This document shows, piece by piece, positions 1 through 8,604 of a stretch of DNA of 32,471 bases. The notes beneath the pieces are model-generated. The model was not told where the DNA came from. It worked only from the letters and a program-made list of their open reading frames with translations, and searched no databases. The DNA comes from Limnohabitans sp. Rim8. Lineage in GTDB: Bacteria; Pseudomonadota; Gammaproteobacteria; Burkholderiales; Burkholderiaceae_C. The stretch spans positions 1 to 32,471 of the forward strand of contig CAMCNQ010000005.1 of NCBI GenBank assembly GCA_945875955.1, read 5' to 3'. A program made the position numbers and the translations under genes. Each line of letters begins with the position of its first letter. The stretch's first letter is position 1.

Positions 1-198
1 CAGTGCTGGCGCGTCTCGCCTGGGCCTGACTTCATGCTGGTGGTGCAGTCTCGCGACATGCCGCACTACCTGGCCACCAGCCAGGCGCTGTTCACGCAAG
101 ACGCCAATGTGCGCAATGTGAAAGCGTTTTTTGCCACCAAGCGGGCCAAATTCACAACGGCTTGGCCGCTGACAAAGCCCTCCCTCACCTCAGCCTGA
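1..198 (+). CDS. Lrp/AsnC-family transcriptional regulator, C-terminal part (5' truncated by window edge)
   Basis: Frame 1 is open from base 1 to TGA at 196-198: ...GPDFMLVVQSRDMPHYLATSQALFTQDANVRNVKAFFATKRAKFTTAWPL...; resembles the C-terminal ligand-binding domain of Lrp/AsnC regulators. Confidence 0.65.
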   Translation, partial: QCWRVSPGPDFMLVVQSRDMPHYLATSQALFTQDANVRNVKAFFATKRAKFTTAWPLTKPSLTSA

Positions 199-289
199 CG
201 GCATGCGATTGACACCGCCTGACCGTATGGTTTTGTCACCCTTTGACCGCGTGTTTTTGTCACGGTCTGACCTCGTGCTTTTGTAGGAG
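194..289. repeat. Four tandem imperfect 24-bp repeats
   Basis: CCTGACGGCATGCGATTGACACCG / CCTGACCGTATGGTTTTGTCACCC / TTTGACCGCGTGTTTTTGTCACGG / TCTGACCTCGTGCTTTTGTAGGAG, contiguous and all exactly 24 bp. Confidence 0.8.
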
Positions 290-352
290 CTTGCCTGCAA
301 GCGATGTTTGCCGTTCGTGGGTGGATGATTCGCCAGCAGGCTGGCTCCTACA
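282..352. repeat. REP-like extragenic palindromic element, copy A
   Basis: Outer arms TGTAGGAGC (282-290) and GCTCCTACA (344-352); inner GCCAGC-AG-GCTGGC; shares TTGCCTGCAAGCGAT and GCCAGCAGGCTGGCTCCTA with the copy at about 8127-8186. Confidence 0.7.
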
Positions 353-394
353 CTCTTGGATTCAGACCTCACACTTCGCAGACCCAAATTTTAT

Positions 395-1810
395 TTACGG
401 AGCGCCTTTGGGGACTTTCTGCGGCCTCTTCCAATTGGCAATGCTCAACAGCGTGCCGCGCGCCACACTGAGGGCTCCTGGTGCGGTGCTTTTGGTGATG
501 GTGGAGCCGCCGCCTACGGTGCCGCCTGCGCCAATGGTGATCGGGGCCACCAGCACACAGTTGCTGCCGATGTGCACGTCGGCCTCGATCACAGTGCGGT
601 GCTTGTTGGCCCCGTCGTAGTTGGCGGTGATGCTGCCCGCGCCGTAGTTGACGCGTTCGCCCACGGTGGCGTCGCCCAAATAGGCGAGGTGGTTGGCTTT
701 GGCTCCCTTGGCCATGGTGGTGTTTTTGACCTCGACAAAGTTGCCAATGTGCACTTCGGCCGCCAGTTGCGCGCCGGGGCGCAGGCGGGCAAAGGGGCCG
801 ATCAGCGCACCCTCGCCCACGCTGACTCCGAGCTGTTCGCCATCGATGTGGGTGAAGGGGTGGATGACCGCACCGGCGGCGATGGTGCAGTTGGCGATCA
901 CGCAGTTGGCCCCTACACGCACGCCCTCACCCAGACTGACCCGGCCTTGAAACACGCAGTTGACATCGATCTCCACGTCTTGGCCGCAGTCGAGGTGGCC
1001 GCGCAAGTCAAAGCGGGCCGGGTCTTGCAGGCGCACACCCTGCACCATCAGCGCGTGGGCTTGGCGCAATTGGTGGGCGCGCTCCAGCTCGGCCAGCTGC
1101 ACCGGGCTGTTGATGCCCGCCACCTGCAGCGCATCGGTGATTTTGTGCGCCACCACCTCGACACCGTTGGCCACGGCCATTTTCACAATGTCGGTCAGGT
1201 AGTACTCGCCTTGGGCGTTTTGGTTGTTCAGGCGCGCCAACCAGGGTTTGAGCAGGCGCGCGGGCACGGCCATGATGCCGCTGTAAACCTCAGAGATTTG
1301 CCGCTGCGCTTCGCTGGCGTCTTTGTGCTCAACGATGGCCTGGACCGACTCGCCCTCACGCACGATGCGGCCGTAACCCATGGGGTCAACCATGTCGAGG
1401 GTCAGCAGCGCCAGTTGTTGGCCGCCGCACTGGGCGATCAGGGCTTGCAAGGTGTCGGCCTGGGTCAAGGGCACGTCGCCCGACAACACCACCACCACCC
1501 CATCGTCGGCCAAGGCCGGCACCGCTTGCTGCACGGCGTGGCCTGTGCCCAACTGGGGTTCTTGACGCACACACTGCACCGCCAGTAACTGCCCAGAGGC
1601 CAATACCAAGGGCTCGACCTGGTCGGCCCCATGGCCGGTGACGACCACCGCCGAGCGGGCGTTCAGCTGTGCCGCTGTGTTGAGCACGTGCTGCACCAAG
1701 GGCACACCCGCCAAGCGCTGCAACACCTTGGGCAAGCGGCTTTTCATGCGCGTGCCTTTGCCTGCGGCCATGATGACGACGTCTATGGGAAAAGGGGGGG
1801 TCAAACGCAT
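395..1810 (-). CDS. glmU: Bifunctional N-acetylglucosamine-1-phosphate uridyltransferase / glucosamine-1-phosphate acetyltransferase
   Basis: 471 aa; MAAGKGTRMKSRLPKVLQ nucleotidyltransferase motif and C-terminal left-handed beta-helix (GNFVEVKNTTMAKGAKANHLAYLGDATVG.NYGAGSITANYDGANKHRT). Confidence 0.97.
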   Translation of the reverse strand: MRLTPPFPIDVVIMAAGKGTRMKSRLPKVLQRLAGVPLVQHVLNTAAQLNARSAVVVTGHGADQVEPLVLASGQLLAVQCVRQEPQLGTGHAVQQAVPALADDGVVVVLSGDVPLTQADTLQALIAQCGGQQLALLTLDMVDPMGYGRIVREGESVQAIVEHKDASEAQRQISEVYSGIMAVPARLLKPWLARLNNQNAQGEYYLTDIVKMAVANGVEVVAHKITDALQVAGINSPVQLAELERAHQLRQAHALMVQGVRLQDPARFDLRGHLDCGQDVEIDVNCVFQGRVSLGEGVRVGANCVIANCTIAAGAVIHPFTHIDGEQLGVSVGEGALIGPFARLRPGAQLAAEVHIGNFVEVKNTTMAKGAKANHLAYLGDATVGERVNYGAGSITANYDGANKHRTVIEADVHIGSNCVLVAPITIGAGGTVGGGSTITKSTAPGALSVARGTLLSIANWKRPQKVPKGAP

Positions 1811-2010
1811 GGGCTTCTTTCAAGTGCAAGCCCGCTCAATGGGCTTGGCATACAGACAAGGATTATCGCCAGACTCGCAAACCACCTCGCCTTTCAAAAT
1901 GTCCCCCGACGGTGCCGGGGCTGACAACGCTGTGGCGTGCCCGGCTGAGTTCTTGTGTTTCAGGCGGTAATGGCCTGCTGTCATGCCCGATTTTTTAGCT
2001 TCAGTCATGG

Positions 2011-2068
2011 AGAACTTGACCAGAACTCCCGGCCTTCACGGCCGGATAAAGCCCCGCGACTGCAGTCG
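2011..2068 (-). mobile_element. Possible relic of an IS200/IS605-type right end (hairpin-rich)
   Basis: Minus strand: CGACTGCAGTCG CGGGGCTTTAT CCGGCCGTGAAGGCCGG GAGTTCTGGTCAAG; palindromes at 2029-2045 and 2057-2068 in an otherwise non-coding gap. No transposase is present. Confidence 0.25.
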
Positions 2069-2168
2069 AAACCAAGAGGGAATTAACAAAAAGAGGACAA
2101 TCGTCGAAATTGGAATTTTGCAGCTTGCGGCAAAGCCGATGCCCTGTCCATCCATTGCGGAGCCTTGA

Positions 2169-2690
2169 ATGCGATTTTTTCCTTGGACGATGGCCCTTTT
2201 CTTCTTGACTTGTCTTTTGGCCAGTTGTGGCGGTGGTGGTGGTACTGCAAACACAGTGCGCACGCCTGTCCAAGCGAGTTGCGATTCGACCTTGCTGTAC
2301 GCTGCCCCGAACCTCTCAGGCTTGGGCATTCCTGACAACGATGCAACCGGGATCACCTTGACTTGGGACAACCAGGCCTGCGCGCTGCAATCGGTTGTGT
2401 CTGCGACTTTGGACATTTGTTTGAACCATCCAAAACCCAGTGATTTGGTCTGGACGATCACCTCGCCCGCATCTGAAACACCGAGAGACATCACAGCCCC
2501 AATTAATTCGAGCGCAAGCAGTGACGATTGCGATGCGGGTGCGCGAAAATTGCAACGCATTGATCTTCTGAACTTTTTCCCATCTGGCATCACCACGCTT
2601 GGCAGGTGGTCACTCAAAGTCAAAGACGAGCTGCCCGGCGACGTCGGCACTCTGATTCAATGGCGCGTCAACATCCAAGGATTCCAATGA
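2169..2690 (+). CDS. Secreted lipoprotein with proprotein-convertase P-domain-like fold
   Basis: Lipobox-like ...FFLTCLLASC-GGGGG; C-terminal pattern DLVWTITSPAS...LLNFFPSGITTLGRWSLKVKDELPGDVGTLIQWRVNIQGF resembles P/Homo B domains. Stop overlaps the next start (ATGA). Confidence 0.6.
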   Translation: MRFFPWTMALFFLTCLLASCGGGGGTANTVRTPVQASCDSTLLYAAPNLSGLGIPDNDATGITLTWDNQACALQSVVSATLDICLNHPKPSDLVWTITSPASETPRDITAPINSSASSDDCDAGARKLQRIDLLNFFPSGITTLGRWSLKVKDELPGDVGTLIQWRVNIQGFQ

Positions 2691-3538
2691 ACCGCAAATG
2701 GTGGCTTGTACTGAGCTTGTTGCTGTTGCAAGGCTGCAGCGCCATCAAGCTCGGGTATCAGCAATTGCCCACCTTGTCTTACTGGTGGCTGGACAGCGCC
2801 GTGGATTTTGACGATGCCCAAGCCATCGCCTCCAAAGACGCGCTGAGCCGACTGCACAACTGGCACCGCAAGAACGAATTGGTGACTTATGCAGACTGGC
2901 TGGGCCGCAACGCGCAAGCCAGTCAAGGCGATGTGGACAGCGCGCAGGTGTGCCAGGAATGGACAGAAGTGCAATCGGGCATGGCGCGCTTGATGAAGCA
3001 AACACTGGCGCTGGTCACGCCTGTGGCACAGCAATTGGGACCCCGCCAGATCAATCACCTGGCGCTGCACTTTGAGGCGAAAAACGAAGACTGGGAAAAG
3101 GAATGGTTGCAAGGTTCAAGCAGCGAGCGCCTGAAGCGGCGGCTGGACAAATTGCTGGCCCGCTACAACGATTTTTATGGTGAATTGACCCCCTCACAAG
3201 TGACCATGGTGCGCCAGCATCTTGAGCAATCGGCATGGTCCCCCGAATGGGGCCGTCAAGACCGCCAGCGGCGCCAGCAAGATTTGCTGGCCAGCTTGCA
3301 GCGCATTTCACAATCCCAGATGACGCCCGCTCAAGCCGAGTCCTTGCTGGCAGGGGTTGGGCAGCGCTGGCTCATGCCCAAGGATGCGGCCGGCAAAGAA
3401 ATGATGCCGTCCATGGCACGGCAAGCCTGCAACAACCTGGCCCAACTGCACAACACCACCAGCCCAGAACAAAGGCAACGCGTCGCACGCAGAATCAAAG
3501 CTTACGAACGCGATCTGCGCAGCCTGGCACTGCCTTGA
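2687..3538 (+). CDS. DUF6279-like lipoprotein
   Basis: MNRKWWLVLSLLLLQGCSAIKLGYQQLPTLSYWWLDSAVDF...; lipobox LLQGC; ATGA overlap with upstream lipoprotein. Start moved from the ORF start (2606) to 2687. Confidence 0.75.
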   Translation: MNRKWWLVLSLLLLQGCSAIKLGYQQLPTLSYWWLDSAVDFDDAQAIASKDALSRLHNWHRKNELVTYADWLGRNAQASQGDVDSAQVCQEWTEVQSGMARLMKQTLALVTPVAQQLGPRQINHLALHFEAKNEDWEKEWLQGSSSERLKRRLDKLLARYNDFYGELTPSQVTMVRQHLEQSAWSPEWGRQDRQRRQQDLLASLQRISQSQMTPAQAESLLAGVGQRWLMPKDAAGKEMMPSMARQACNNLAQLHNTTSPEQRQRVARRIKAYERDLRSLALP

Positions 3539-3654
3539 GCATTTGCCAAGCGGGACTCAGGTCAAGTCGGATTTGACAAGGCAGGCGTCATGGCCAGCCG
3601 GATGAAGGCATCCATACCTGCACCCATGCCCGGATCGACAGGGCATCTGCGCCT

Positions 3655-4668
3655 TCAACTTTGCAGTGCTTTCCACATGTCCATATCGCGCTCTGCGGTC
3701 CAGATGCGGGGGTTTTTGATACCGCTGGCTTCGTCGTAGGCGCGGGTCACGTCAAAGGGCAGGCAGTGTTCGTAAATGAACACATGACCAAAGATAGGGT
3801 CCATGCTTTTGCGGGTGTGGGCCATGGCGGCTTTCAGGTCCATTTTGCCGGCAACGGCTTCTTTGCCTGCCTGAAACAAGGTGTTCACCCAGAGCTGGGT
3901 GTAGTCCAGCGCTTTGTCCACGTTGGCATGGCCCTTCATGGCCTCGCCACGACCGGGCACGATGAACTCGGCTTTCAGCGCGCGCAGGGCTTCCAAGGTG
4001 GCGGGCCACTCTTCGAGTTGGGCGTCACCGGTGTAGACACCGGCTTCGTATTCAACCAGGTCGCCCGAGAACAGCACTTTTTCTTCCTCAACCCAGGCGA
4101 TGGTGTCGCCGCGCGTGTGGCCAGGACCGGGGTGCCAGATTTGCACCACCACGCCCCCCAGGTTGATGCTGAGCTTGCCGGGCACTTCGCCCCGGGTGGG
4201 GTTGCCGCCGCCCACCACCATGGTGGGCCAGGTCAGCCCGGGGATGCTGTCGGCGCCACGGAACAAGCGCGGAAAACGTTCCATTTCGCTTTTCATGTCT
4301 TGCGCGCCGCGTTCCTTGATCAGGTCCAAAGTGCCTTCGCTGGCGATGATTTCGGTCGCGCCTTCGGCCGCATAAGCGTAAGCGCCCAACACGCGCACGG
4401 CGTGGTAATGGGTCAAGAGCACGTACTTGATGGGCAGGTCGCTGACGGTGCGGATTTTTTGAATCAGGTCTTGGGCCATGGCCGGTGTGGCCGTCGCGTC
4501 GCTGACCAAGATGAACCGGTCACCAATGATGACCCCCGAATTGGGGTCGCCCTCTGCGGTATAGGCCCAGCAGTGTTGGCTGAGTTGCTCAAAGGTGATC
4601 TTTTTTTCGCTCAGGTCGGCTTGGCTGGCGAAGGCTTTGGTGGGGGCTTTGGTGGGGGCTTTGGTCAT
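3655..4668 (-). CDS. MBL-fold metallo-hydrolase
   Basis: LLTHYHAVRVLGA, HPGPGHTRGDTIAW and LFSGDLVEYEAGVYTGD motifs; N-terminus carries KAPTKAPTKA. Start 4668 (MTKAPTK) chosen; 4686 is also possible. Confidence 0.8.
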   Translation of the reverse strand: MTKAPTKAPTKAFASQADLSEKKITFEQLSQHCWAYTAEGDPNSGVIIGDRFILVSDATATPAMAQDLIQKIRTVSDLPIKYVLLTHYHAVRVLGAYAYAAEGATEIIASEGTLDLIKERGAQDMKSEMERFPRLFRGADSIPGLTWPTMVVGGGNPTRGEVPGKLSINLGGVVVQIWHPGPGHTRGDTIAWVEEEKVLFSGDLVEYEAGVYTGDAQLEEWPATLEALRALKAEFIVPGRGEAMKGHANVDKALDYTQLWVNTLFQAGKEAVAGKMDLKAAMAHTRKSMDPIFGHVFIYEHCLPFDVTRAYDEASGIKNPRIWTAERDMDMWKALQS

Positions 4669-4880
4669 GAAAACATCTCCGTTCAATGAATGCGGCGATT
4701 TTACCTAAACGAAATGCGTTACGCATTGGTAAATCACACCCGAGACCAAAAAGTCCATGCAAGAGGCTTTTTTATCGGAAAGAAAACACCCCAACTGACC
4801 AGACGGGCGGATTGGCCGAGTCCGGCTTTTCGCTGCGGCAAAACCCGGCTGTACGGGTCACTGCGCCATGCTTGCAAGAC

Positions 4881-5510
4881 TCAACCCAGGCCTTTTTCAA
4901 GCATGGTGATCACCTCTTCGGCAAAGGCGGCGTAGCTGATGGGGCCGCCCGGGCGCAGCCAGGTGAAGGTCCAGTTGATCATGCCCAGCAGCATCATGGT
5001 CAGGGCGGTCTGGTTGGTGGGGGTCAGCCGTTCGGGATAGGCCCGCTTCATGAAGCGGGTCATGGCCGCCACGATGTCGCGTTGGCGGTTCAAGATCAGC
5101 TCTCTGGGTGCGATGTGTCCTTTGCCCAATTGCGCATCGGGCAGATCGCTCAAAAACTGGGTGTCGTTGAGCAAGGCCGCGTGCCGGGTGGCCGAGGTTT
5201 CGTACTCTTGCAAAAAAGCCCGCACCAGCTCGTGCAAAGCGGCGCGGTCATTCAGGTCTTTGCGTTGGGCTGTTGCCTCGGTCTGCGCAATCAGCGCCAG
5301 CAAGCGCTGGGTGTGGCGGTCCAGCAGGTCAAAAAGGATGGCCTCTTTGCTCTCGTAATAGTGGTAAAGCCGCGCCTTGGAGGTGCCGCAGGCGCTGGCG
5401 ATTTCGTTCATGCTGGCGGCCGGGTAGCTGCGCTTTGCAAAGCATTCGGCGGCGATGTCCAAAATGGCATCGCGCTTGATGTCGTGGGTCGCTGATTTGG
5501 GTCGGGCCAT
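4881..5510 (-). CDS. TetR/AcrR-family transcriptional regulator
   Basis: N-terminal HTH: RDAILDIAAECFAKRSYPAASMNEIASACGTSKARLYHYYESKEAILFDLL. Confidence 0.92.
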   Translation of the reverse strand: MARPKSATHDIKRDAILDIAAECFAKRSYPAASMNEIASACGTSKARLYHYYESKEAILFDLLDRHTQRLLALIAQTEATAQRKDLNDRAALHELVRAFLQEYETSATRHAALLNDTQFLSDLPDAQLGKGHIAPRELILNRQRDIVAAMTRFMKRAYPERLTPTNQTALTMMLLGMINWTFTWLRPGGPISYAAFAEEVITMLEKGLG

Positions 5511-5528
5511 GGCGTGAAAGGGCTAGGC

Positions 5529-6113
5529 TCAAACCGGCCAAACCACCCCGTTGTCGTTCAAGATCGCATCCAGCGGCTCGTCGTGGTCTTCGGGCTCCAA
5601 GTCGTCCACAAAACCCTGGGTGTAACCCAAACCCACCGTGAACGGCTTGGGTTGCAAGCTGGCCAGGGTGCGGTCGTAAAAACCCCCGCCATAGCCCAGT
5701 CGGTAGCCGCCCGTCCCATAGCCCACGCAGGGCACGAACAACAAGGTGGGCACAATCAGTTCGGTGTCTTTGGGCTTGGGGATGCCGTAGGCGTCCTCCT
5801 CCATCGGACAGCCGGGGTACCAGGTGTGGAAAGTGAGGGTTTTGTGCAGTTTGTTGACCACGGGCAAACCGATTTGGCGGCGCTGCGGCTCGCCATTTAA
5901 CTCGCCGTCTTCCTTCCAGCGGTGCAGCACGGGCAGGGGGTCAAATTCGCCCTTGATGGGCCAGTAAGCCCCGATGACGGTGTCGGGACGGTCGAACAAC
6001 CAGATGCGCATGACCCGTTGCAAGGCCTCGGCCCGCTCCAGGCGGTCTGGCAAATTCAACCTTGTCTCAATTAAGGCTTTTCTTAAGGCTTTCTTGGCTT
6101 GCGCTTTGTCCAT
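5529..6113 (-). CDS. 5-formyltetrahydrofolate cyclo-ligase
   Basis: MDKAQAKKALRKALIETRLNL...LIVPTLLFVPCVGYGTGGYRLGYGGGFYDRTLA; typical 5-FCL C-terminal motif. Start corrected to 6113. Confidence 0.92.
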   Translation of the reverse strand: MDKAQAKKALRKALIETRLNLPDRLERAEALQRVMRIWLFDRPDTVIGAYWPIKGEFDPLPVLHRWKEDGELNGEPQRRQIGLPVVNKLHKTLTFHTWYPGCPMEEDAYGIPKPKDTELIVPTLLFVPCVGYGTGGYRLGYGGGFYDRTLASLQPKPFTVGLGYTQGFVDDLEPEDHDEPLDAILNDNGVVWPV

Positions 6114-6122
6114 AATCGACCC

Positions 6123-8099
6123 ATGAAATTCATACCGATTCTGACACTGGTTTGTGTCTTGGCCACGACGGCCTTGTTGAGCACCCCAGTGCACGCCCAA
6201 AACAAGGGCGATGAGCTGATTTTGGACATGGGCCAGGCCTTCAAAAAAGGCGACAAAACCCGCTTGTCGGCGCTTTTGCCCCAAAGCCGAGGCCATGTGT
6301 TGGAGCCGCTGGCCGCTTATTGGGAAATGCGCGCCCGGTTGGAGATCGCACCCGTGTCTGAAATTCGCGGGTTTTTAAAAGACTTTGCCGGCACTTATTA
6401 CGAAGACCGTTTGCGCAATGACTGGCTCTTGCAGTTGGGCAAAAAACGCGACTGGGCCACCTTCACAGCCGAATACCCACAGTACCGCATGCGGGACGAC
6501 CGCGAACTGCGTTGCTATGCATTGGCCACCGAAGCCATGAACAGCAAATCCGATGTGACCGACGAGGCCAAGCGCCTTTGGTATGCCTTGCGCGAAGTCG
6601 ACGATGGCTGCACCTATGTGGCCGAACATTTGCACGCGGGCAAAAAAATAAAGAGTCTGGACCTGTGGCGCAAAGCGCGTTTGGGCATGGACAACAACCG
6701 GCCTCGCGTGGCCCAAGCGGCAGTGGCCATTCAAGCGCCGCGTTTGGCCGAACAAATCACCCTGATCCATGCCGACCCCGAGCGCTACTTGGACAAACGC
6801 ATACTCGCCATCACCCAAAACCGCAAAGAATTGGCGGTACTGGCCCTGATCCGTTTGGCGGCCAACCAACCCGACAAGGCCGCTGGGCTGCTGGACAAGC
6901 ACTGGGCCCGGCAATTGAACGAAGAAGAGCGCAACTGGACCTGGGGCGTGATCGGCAAACAAGCCGCCCAAAAGTTGCAAGACAACGCCAGCCAATACTT
7001 TGGCAAAGTTGAAAAAGACAGTGACCTGAGCGACGACCTGCTGACGTGGAAAGTGCGTGCCGCCATTCGGCAAGGCAAGTGGCGTCAAGTGCTCACCGCC
7101 TCGCAAGCCATGAGCCCCGAGACCCGCCAAGAACCCACATGGGTTTATTGGCGAGCCCGGGCCATGCTGACCACGGCACAAAACGAAGCCCAACGCCAAG
7201 AAGCGCAAGAGTTGCTTCGCGGCATCGCCAGCGTGCGGGGCTTTTACGAGCAACTGGCGCTGGAAGAAATTGGACAGTCCATCACCCTCCCAAGCCGTCC
7301 CGTCCCGTTGGCACCGCAGGAAAAAGCCGCAGCACTGAACAACCCCGGCTTGCAGCGCGCTCTTTATGCCATTCGCATCGGTCTTCGGCCTGAGGGCGTG
7401 CGCGAGTGGAACTACAGCACCAACCTGCACACCCCAGGCGGCATGAACGACCGCGAACTGCTGGCCGCCGCCGATTTGGCCTGCCAACAAGAGGTCTGGG
7501 ACCGCTGCATCAACACCAGTGATCGCACCAAAGAGACAATGGACTTCGAGCAGCGCTTTCCCATGCCCCTGCGCGAAATCGTGGTGCGCCGCGCGGGCGA
7601 GATCCGCCTGGACCCGGCCTATGTGTATGGCCTGATCCGCCAAGAAAGCCGCTTCATCATGGACGCTCGCTCGCATGTGGGCGCATCCGGTCTGATGCAG
7701 GTCATGCCGGCCACCGCCAAATGGACGGCCAAAAAAATCGGCCTGAACAACTTCACCCCCGATCAAATCAACGACCGCGAGGTGAACGTGGCCATTGGCA
7801 CGGGCTACCTGAAACTGGTGCTGGACGACTTTGAAGGCTCCATGCCCATGGCCACCGCCGCCTACAACGCCGGGCCCAGCCGACCGCGCAACTGGCGCAA
7901 CGGCCCCCAACTCGAGGCGGCCATCTGGGCCGAGAACATCCCGTTTTTGGAAACCCGCGATTATGTGAAAAAAGTGCTGTCCAACACCACCAATTACGCC
8001 GCCATCTTGACGCGTCAGCCGCAGTCGCTCAAAGCGCGCTTGGGTCAGGTGGGGCCGCGCAACTCGCCCGTTGCCGAGGTGAACAAAGATTTGCCTTGA
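6123..8099 (+). CDS. Soluble lytic murein transglycosylase
   Basis: Signal peptide MKFIPILTLVCVLATTALLSTPVHAQ; C-terminal SLT domain ESRFIMDARSHVGASGLMQVMPATAKW...AIGTGYLKLVLDDFEGSMPMATAAYNAGP. Confidence 0.95.
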   Translation: MKFIPILTLVCVLATTALLSTPVHAQNKGDELILDMGQAFKKGDKTRLSALLPQSRGHVLEPLAAYWEMRARLEIAPVSEIRGFLKDFAGTYYEDRLRNDWLLQLGKKRDWATFTAEYPQYRMRDDRELRCYALATEAMNSKSDVTDEAKRLWYALREVDDGCTYVAEHLHAGKKIKSLDLWRKARLGMDNNRPRVAQAAVAIQAPRLAEQITLIHADPERYLDKRILAITQNRKELAVLALIRLAANQPDKAAGLLDKHWARQLNEEERNWTWGVIGKQAAQKLQDNASQYFGKVEKDSDLSDDLLTWKVRAAIRQGKWRQVLTASQAMSPETRQEPTWVYWRARAMLTTAQNEAQRQEAQELLRGIASVRGFYEQLALEEIGQSITLPSRPVPLAPQEKAAALNNPGLQRALYAIRIGLRPEGVREWNYSTNLHTPGGMNDRELLAAADLACQQEVWDRCINTSDRTKETMDFEQRFPMPLREIVVRRAGEIRLDPAYVYGLIRQESRFIMDARSHVGASGLMQVMPATAKWTAKKIGLNNFTPDQINDREVNVAIGTGYLKLVLDDFEGSMPMATAAYNAGPSRPRNWRNGPQLEAAIWAENIPFLETRDYVKKVLSNTTNYAAILTRQPQSLKARLGQVGPRNSPVAEVNKDLP

Positions 8100-8126
8100 A
8101 CTGCATTTTTCTTTCCCTGCAAGGGT

Positions 8127-8187
8127 TTGCCTGCAAGCGATAGCCGCCTTGCAAGCCAACCTCCAGCGCCAGCAGGCTGGCTCCTAG
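8127..8187. repeat. REP-like extragenic element, copy B
   Basis: Shares TTGCCTGCAAGCGAT (8127-8141) and GCCAGCAGGCTGGCTCCTA (8168-8186) with copy A at 282-352. Confidence 0.65.
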
Positions 8188-8310
8188 AAAATCTCGGCAC
8201 GGCATGCGACAGCGCTGCGGAACCCTTGACTTGCAGAGCCTGTCTGCAAGCGTGAGGCCAGCGCACACCTCACCCACCACCCACGGGGCAAGCTTGTGCT
8301 TAAAAACGGC

Positions 8311-8604
8311 TCAAGCCGGCCCCAGCAGCCCATCCAAATTGGCCTTTATTTTTTCCTCAATTTTGGCGCTGTAGGCCCCGAGCAAAAAACCCAGCTTGAT
8401 CTTCAGGTCGAAGCGGGTGTCACTCAGGGTCAATTCACCACTCACGCCACTGCGTTCAAAGCGCATGCAGTCCACCGCCTCGCCTGGCTCTGATGTGCAG
8501 CGCATGCCCCATTCTTGTTCTGCTTGCTCGCGCCAACGCTGCGCCACCTGGCGTGCGCCGTCCAGGCCCAAGCGGTGTTCGCGTTGGATGTGCAATTCAG
8601 GCAT
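8311..8604 (-). CDS. Polyhydroxyalkanoic acid system family protein (PHA_gran_rgn-like)
   Basis: MPELHIQREHRLGLDGARQVAQRWREQAEQEWGMRC...GVSGELTLSDTRFDLKIKLGFLLGAYSAKIEEKIKANLDGLL. Confidence 0.75.
   Translation of the reverse strand: MPELHIQREHRLGLDGARQVAQRWREQAEQEWGMRCTSEPGEAVDCMRFERSGVSGELTLSDTRFDLKIKLGFLLGAYSAKIEEKIKANLDGLLGPA

Noticed and set aside
194-289. 24-bp repeats as a CRISPR array
   Set aside because: Contiguous repeats with no spacers and no cas genes.
190-387. Minus ORF encoding an 8-aa repeat (STRSDRDK/NTRSKGDK/TIRSGGVN)
   Set aside because: Generated by the 24-bp DNA repeats and REP element; no SD or conserved context, so a DNA repeat is the simpler explanation.
356-1588. 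410-aa plus-strand ORF opposite glmU
   Set aside because: Antisense shadow of glmU in a GC-rich genome; low-complexity H/V/G-rich translation with no recognisable domains.
6055-6113. Possible 6S RNA next to the 5-formyl-THF cyclo-ligase gene, a common location in other bacteria
   Set aside because: There is no intergenic space; the divergent transglycosylase starts 9 bp away.
6375-8159. 594-aa minus-strand ORF opposite the lytic transglycosylase
   Set aside because: Antisense artefact; the plus frame has a signal peptide and SLT motifs.
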